A DNA stretch of 7,949 nt, from contig CAJLLX010000090.1 in the NCBI GenBank assembly GCA_905207535.1, positions 1-7,949 of the forward strand, read 5' to 3'. The DNA comes from an uncultured Muribaculaceae bacterium (GTDB taxonomy: Bacteria; Bacteroidota; Bacteroidia; Bacteroidales; Muribaculaceae). The notes beneath the pieces are model-generated. The model made no database searches. It was given only the letters and a program-made list of their open reading frames with translations, and was not told where the DNA came from. Position numbers and translations under genes: made by a program. Shown in pieces: positions 5,793 through 7,949 of the stretch (position 1 is the first letter of the stretch; every line of letters starts with the position of its first letter).

Positions 5793-6653
5793 ATGAAACT
5801 GAGACAGATGGCAGCCGCCGCAGCGCTGCTGATAAGCGTAAGCGCGACAATGCGGGGGCAGGAACCGGTCGAGCCGGAGATAGTGCGCCCCGTCAATTCG
5901 TCGTGGACGCTCGAAGGGGGCAGTTCGCACCTGGGCGACACCTACCTGAGCCCGCTGAAATACACCGGATGGCATACCGCCTTCCAGTATGAGCGGCTGC
6001 AGGCGATGAAATTCAGCCCCGAGCGATGGCGCCAGCAGCTGCAGGTGGGGGTGCAGTATAATAATGCCAAAAATGTGGCGAAAAACGCCACGATGCACTA
6101 CGCCAGCCTTGCCGCCACGTGGGGCATGCTGCATGTGTGGAAACTCTCTTACAATATCTCGCTTGCCGCCGGCGGCAGTGCCGGCGGGAGCGGCGGAGTG
6201 ATCTACAACACCCGCAACGGCAACAATCCAGCCTCGGCTAAGGTCGACATCACTGTCAACGCCACCGGGTGGGCCACCTGGAGCACGCGGATAGGGCGGA
6301 TGCCGGTGATGCTGCGCTGGCAGACCACGATGCCGGTGATCGGAGCCTTCTTCTCGCCCGACTACGACGAGCTGTATTACGAGCTGTATCTCGGCAACCG
6401 CCACGGGCTGGTGCACTGCGCCTGGCCGGGCAACTTCTTCAAGTGGGACAATCTCGTCACCGCCGACCTCGACTTCTCCACTACAAGGCTCAGGCTGGGA
6501 TTTCGCTCGCGCATCTTCTCGTCCGAGGTGAATCATATCACCACCCGCACCTTCTCCTATGCCTTCGTGTTGGGCGTCACCGGCGACTGGTTTTCGGTGT
6601 CGGCCCGGCGCGGGGTGCCGTCGGAAACGGCGCGATTCATCTACGCCTACTGA
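5793..6653 (+). CDS. DUF3316-like protein, probable outer-membrane beta-barrel
   Basis: A 286-residue exported protein of unknown function. A signal peptide is clear: MKLRQ, a hydrophobic core MAAAAALLISVSA (6-18), then a polar region with likely cleavage around 20-23. The mature part is rich in alternating aromatic and small residues with Trp, Tyr and Gly (WTLEGGSSHLGDTYLSPLKY, WHTAFQYERL, LQVGVQYNN, MLRWQTTMPV, LRLGFRSRIF). It ends in an aromatic strand, FIYAY-COOH, as outer-membrane barrels often do. A Gly-rich loop, GGSAGGSGG, lies at 127-135. It resembles the DUF3316 family of Bacteroidales, which I recall next to parC in Bacteroides; this is recognition by memory. It starts 42 bases after parC in the same frame, with no SD or terminator between, so cotranscription is likely. 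Confidence 0.65.
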   Translation: MKLRQMAAAAALLISVSATMRGQEPVEPEIVRPVNSSWTLEGGSSHLGDTYLSPLKYTGWHTAFQYERLQAMKFSPERWRQQLQVGVQYNNAKNVAKNATMHYASLAATWGMLHVWKLSYNISLAAGGSAGGSGGVIYNTRNGNNPASAKVDITVNATGWATWSTRIGRMPVMLRWQTTMPVIGAFFSPDYDELYYELYLGNRHGLVHCAWPGNFFKWDNLVTADLDFSTTRLRLGFRSRIFSSEVNHITTRTFSYAFVLGVTGDWFSVSARRGVPSETARFIYAY

Positions 6654-6704
6654 CCCGGGAGAGGAATGCACGGACTTAACGGAACAAAACAGGAATCATA
6701 GTCG

Positions 6705-7739
6705 ATGGAACGATATATACATATAATAATGTGTGCCGTGGCGGCAGCCATCGCCGCCGCAGCCCTCACGGGATGCCACGACATAGAGGAGTATGCCGAC
6801 GATCCGCAGGGCAACTTCGAGCAGCTCTGGCAGATCCTCGACGAGCATTACTGCTTTTTCGAGCAGAAAGATGTGGACTGGAACGAAGTGCACCGTCAGT
6901 ATGCGCCTCAGATAGGGAGCAATATGACCCCGGAGGAGCTCTTCGGGGTGTGCTCGCGGATGCTCAACGAGCTGAAAGACGGACATACCAACCTGAGTGC
7001 ACCCTTCAATGTGTCGTACTACCGCGAATGGTGGAGCCTCTACCCGCAAAACTACGACAAGCGCCTTGTAGAGCAGTATTATCTCAACTTCAACTTCCGC
7101 ATCACATCGGGCATAACCTATGCCATACTGCCTGAGAATGTGGGATATATGCACTACGAGAGCTTCAGCTACGCCATCGGCGAGGGAAATCTCGACGAGG
7201 TGCTGGCATATCTGGCCACTGCCTCGGCGCTGATAATCGACGTGCGCGACAACGGCGGCGGCTCGATATCCAATGTGGAGACGCTCGTGCGCCGGTTCAT
7301 CACCGAGAAGATGCGCGCCGGGAGCATCTGCCACAAGACCGGACCGGGACACGGCGACTTTTCGGAGCCGTATGACTTCTATTTCGACACCGCGCCTGAG
7401 GGGCGCATGTGCTGGGGCAAGCCCGTGGTGGTGCTCTGCAACCGCTCCACCTTCTCGGCGGCCAACAATTTCGTGTCGATCATGAAATATGTGCCCGGAG
7501 TGACCATTGTGGGGTCCACCACCGGTGGCGGGTCGGGGATGCCCTTCTCGTCGGAGCTTCCCAACGGCTGGGGAGTGAGATTTTCGGCCTCGCCGGTGAG
7601 AGATCCGGCCGGGAATCTGACGGAATTCGGCGTGGAGCCATCGGAGGGGTGCAAAGTGGACCTCGACCCTGTGCAGGCGCTCGACGGTCACGACACGATG
7701 CTTGATTTTGCGATAGAAAGGGCACTTGCAAACTGCTAA
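6705..7739 (+). CDS. S41-family serine peptidase, predicted lipoprotein
   Basis: A 344-residue protein. The hydrophobic segment IHIIMCAVAAAIAAAA (5-20) ends in the lipobox LTGC (21-24), so Cys24 should be lipidated and the protein anchored to the inner or outer membrane. The S41 (C-terminal processing/tricorn-like) features are DGHT (92-95) with candidate catalytic His94; IIDVRDNGGGS, the conserved strand and Gly turn; and NRSTFSAANNF with candidate nucleophile Ser251. The family often has Glu three residues after this Ser; here it is Asn254. No PDZ domain is obvious between 97 and 140, unlike CtpA/Prc. The Gly-rich VGSTTGGGSGMPF follows. The substrate is unknown. It lies 51 bases after the DUF3316-like gene with no terminator, and only four bases separate its stop from the next ATG. 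The start matches the signal peptide; only a weak AGGA precedes it. Confidence 0.8.
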   Translation: MERYIHIIMCAVAAAIAAAALTGCHDIEEYADDPQGNFEQLWQILDEHYCFFEQKDVDWNEVHRQYAPQIGSNMTPEELFGVCSRMLNELKDGHTNLSAPFNVSYYREWWSLYPQNYDKRLVEQYYLNFNFRITSGITYAILPENVGYMHYESFSYAIGEGNLDEVLAYLATASALIIDVRDNGGGSISNVETLVRRFITEKMRAGSICHKTGPGHGDFSEPYDFYFDTAPEGRMCWGKPVVVLCNRSTFSAANNFVSIMKYVPGVTIVGSTTGGGSGMPFSSELPNGWGVRFSASPVRDPAGNLTEFGVEPSEGCKVDLDPVQALDGHDTMLDFAIERALANC

Positions 7740-7743
7740 AACA

Positions 7744-7949
7744 ATGAGTGACAACAGACAACATCGCCGGAAGGCACAGCAAGGGGGTAAGGAGCTTGGG
7801 AAAAGCATGCGCGGAGTGGCCGGCACGGGCCGTCCGCTGCCGGGAGTGGATATGAATGCGCCCCGGAGGCGGCGGCAGCGCAAAGCCGTGCCGCAGTGGG
7901 TGTGGTATCTGATTGGAGCGCTGCTGTTTACAGTGGTGTATGTGATGCT
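7744..7949 (+). CDS. Start of a membrane protein with a basic N-terminus, cut by the window
   Basis: An ATG four bases after the peptidase stop opens a frame with no stop to the window end (68 full codons). The product begins MSDNRQHRRKAQQGG, is rich in Arg and Lys (RRRRQRK at 41-47), and then has a hydrophobic run from Trp52 (WVWYLIGALLFTVVYVM) that looks like a membrane helix reaching the edge. The positive N-terminal side suggests it stays in the cytoplasm. The family is not recognised. The tight spacing indicates the same operon as the peptidase. There is no SD. Confidence 0.6.
   Translation, partial: MSDNRQHRRKAQQGGKELGKSMRGVAGTGRPLPGVDMNAPRRRRQRKAVPQWVWYLIGALLFTVVYVM

Noticed and set aside
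2799..6671. 1,290-codon open frame on the minus strand opposite parC and the DUF3316-like gene
   Set aside because: It is aligned codon for codon with the sense genes and is open only because TTA, CTA and TCA are not used. Its product is low-complexity, rich in His, Arg, Gly and Val, and resembles no known protein.
6696..7883. 395-codon open frame opposite the peptidase gene
   Set aside because: Same cause: aligned antisense of a gene lacking those codons. The sense frame has a lipobox and S41 motifs.

Overview
The window looks like chromosomal DNA from a GC-rich member of the Bacteroidales, possibly Muribaculaceae; the family is inferred, the order is better supported. Three things point there. 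The candidate promoters fit the Bacteroidota pattern (TTTG, about 20 nt, TAnnTTTG). Almost every start codon lacks a Shine-Dalgarno (SD) sequence. The gene content (63-residue bS21, short HPF, XerC-type recombinase, DUF3316-like protein) is familiar from this order. No phage, transposon, CRISPR, rRNA or tRNA gene was found.

Left half, minus strand, read right to left: rpsU (ribosomal protein bS21), a family 2 glycosyltransferase, xerC and hpf. From recall, rpsU, xerC and hpf are commonly neighbours in Bacteroides, upstream of tRNA genes, tuf, secE and nusG. The glycosyltransferase therefore looks like an insertion into a conserved housekeeping string. It carries its own promoter, placed inside the rpsU terminator, and xerC has a further candidate promoter behind it. 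hpf follows xerC closely, and its strong SD overlaps the xerC stop codon. Left of hpf is a short spacer with degenerate 7-bp repeats and a perfect hairpin.

Middle, 2594-2870: a divergent control region. It holds a consensus rpsU promoter, a predicted rpsU leader of about 117 nt with three hairpins, a perfect 11-bp tandem duplication and a probable parC -7 box.

Right half, plus strand: parC (topoisomerase IV subunit A), a secreted DUF3316-like probable outer-membrane protein, an S41-type lipoprotein peptidase, and the first 68 codons of a membrane protein cut by the window end. Gaps of 42, 51 and 4 bases without terminators suggest one operon.

The most interesting signals concern translation. 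bS21, which in Bacteroidota helps hide the 16S anti-SD, is encoded here behind a structured leader with a CCUCC-rich, anti-SD-like segment and no SD. hpf, encoding a ribosome-silencing factor, is the only gene in the window with a strong SD. I infer a possible bS21-dependent regulatory link between these genes; nothing in the sequence proves it.
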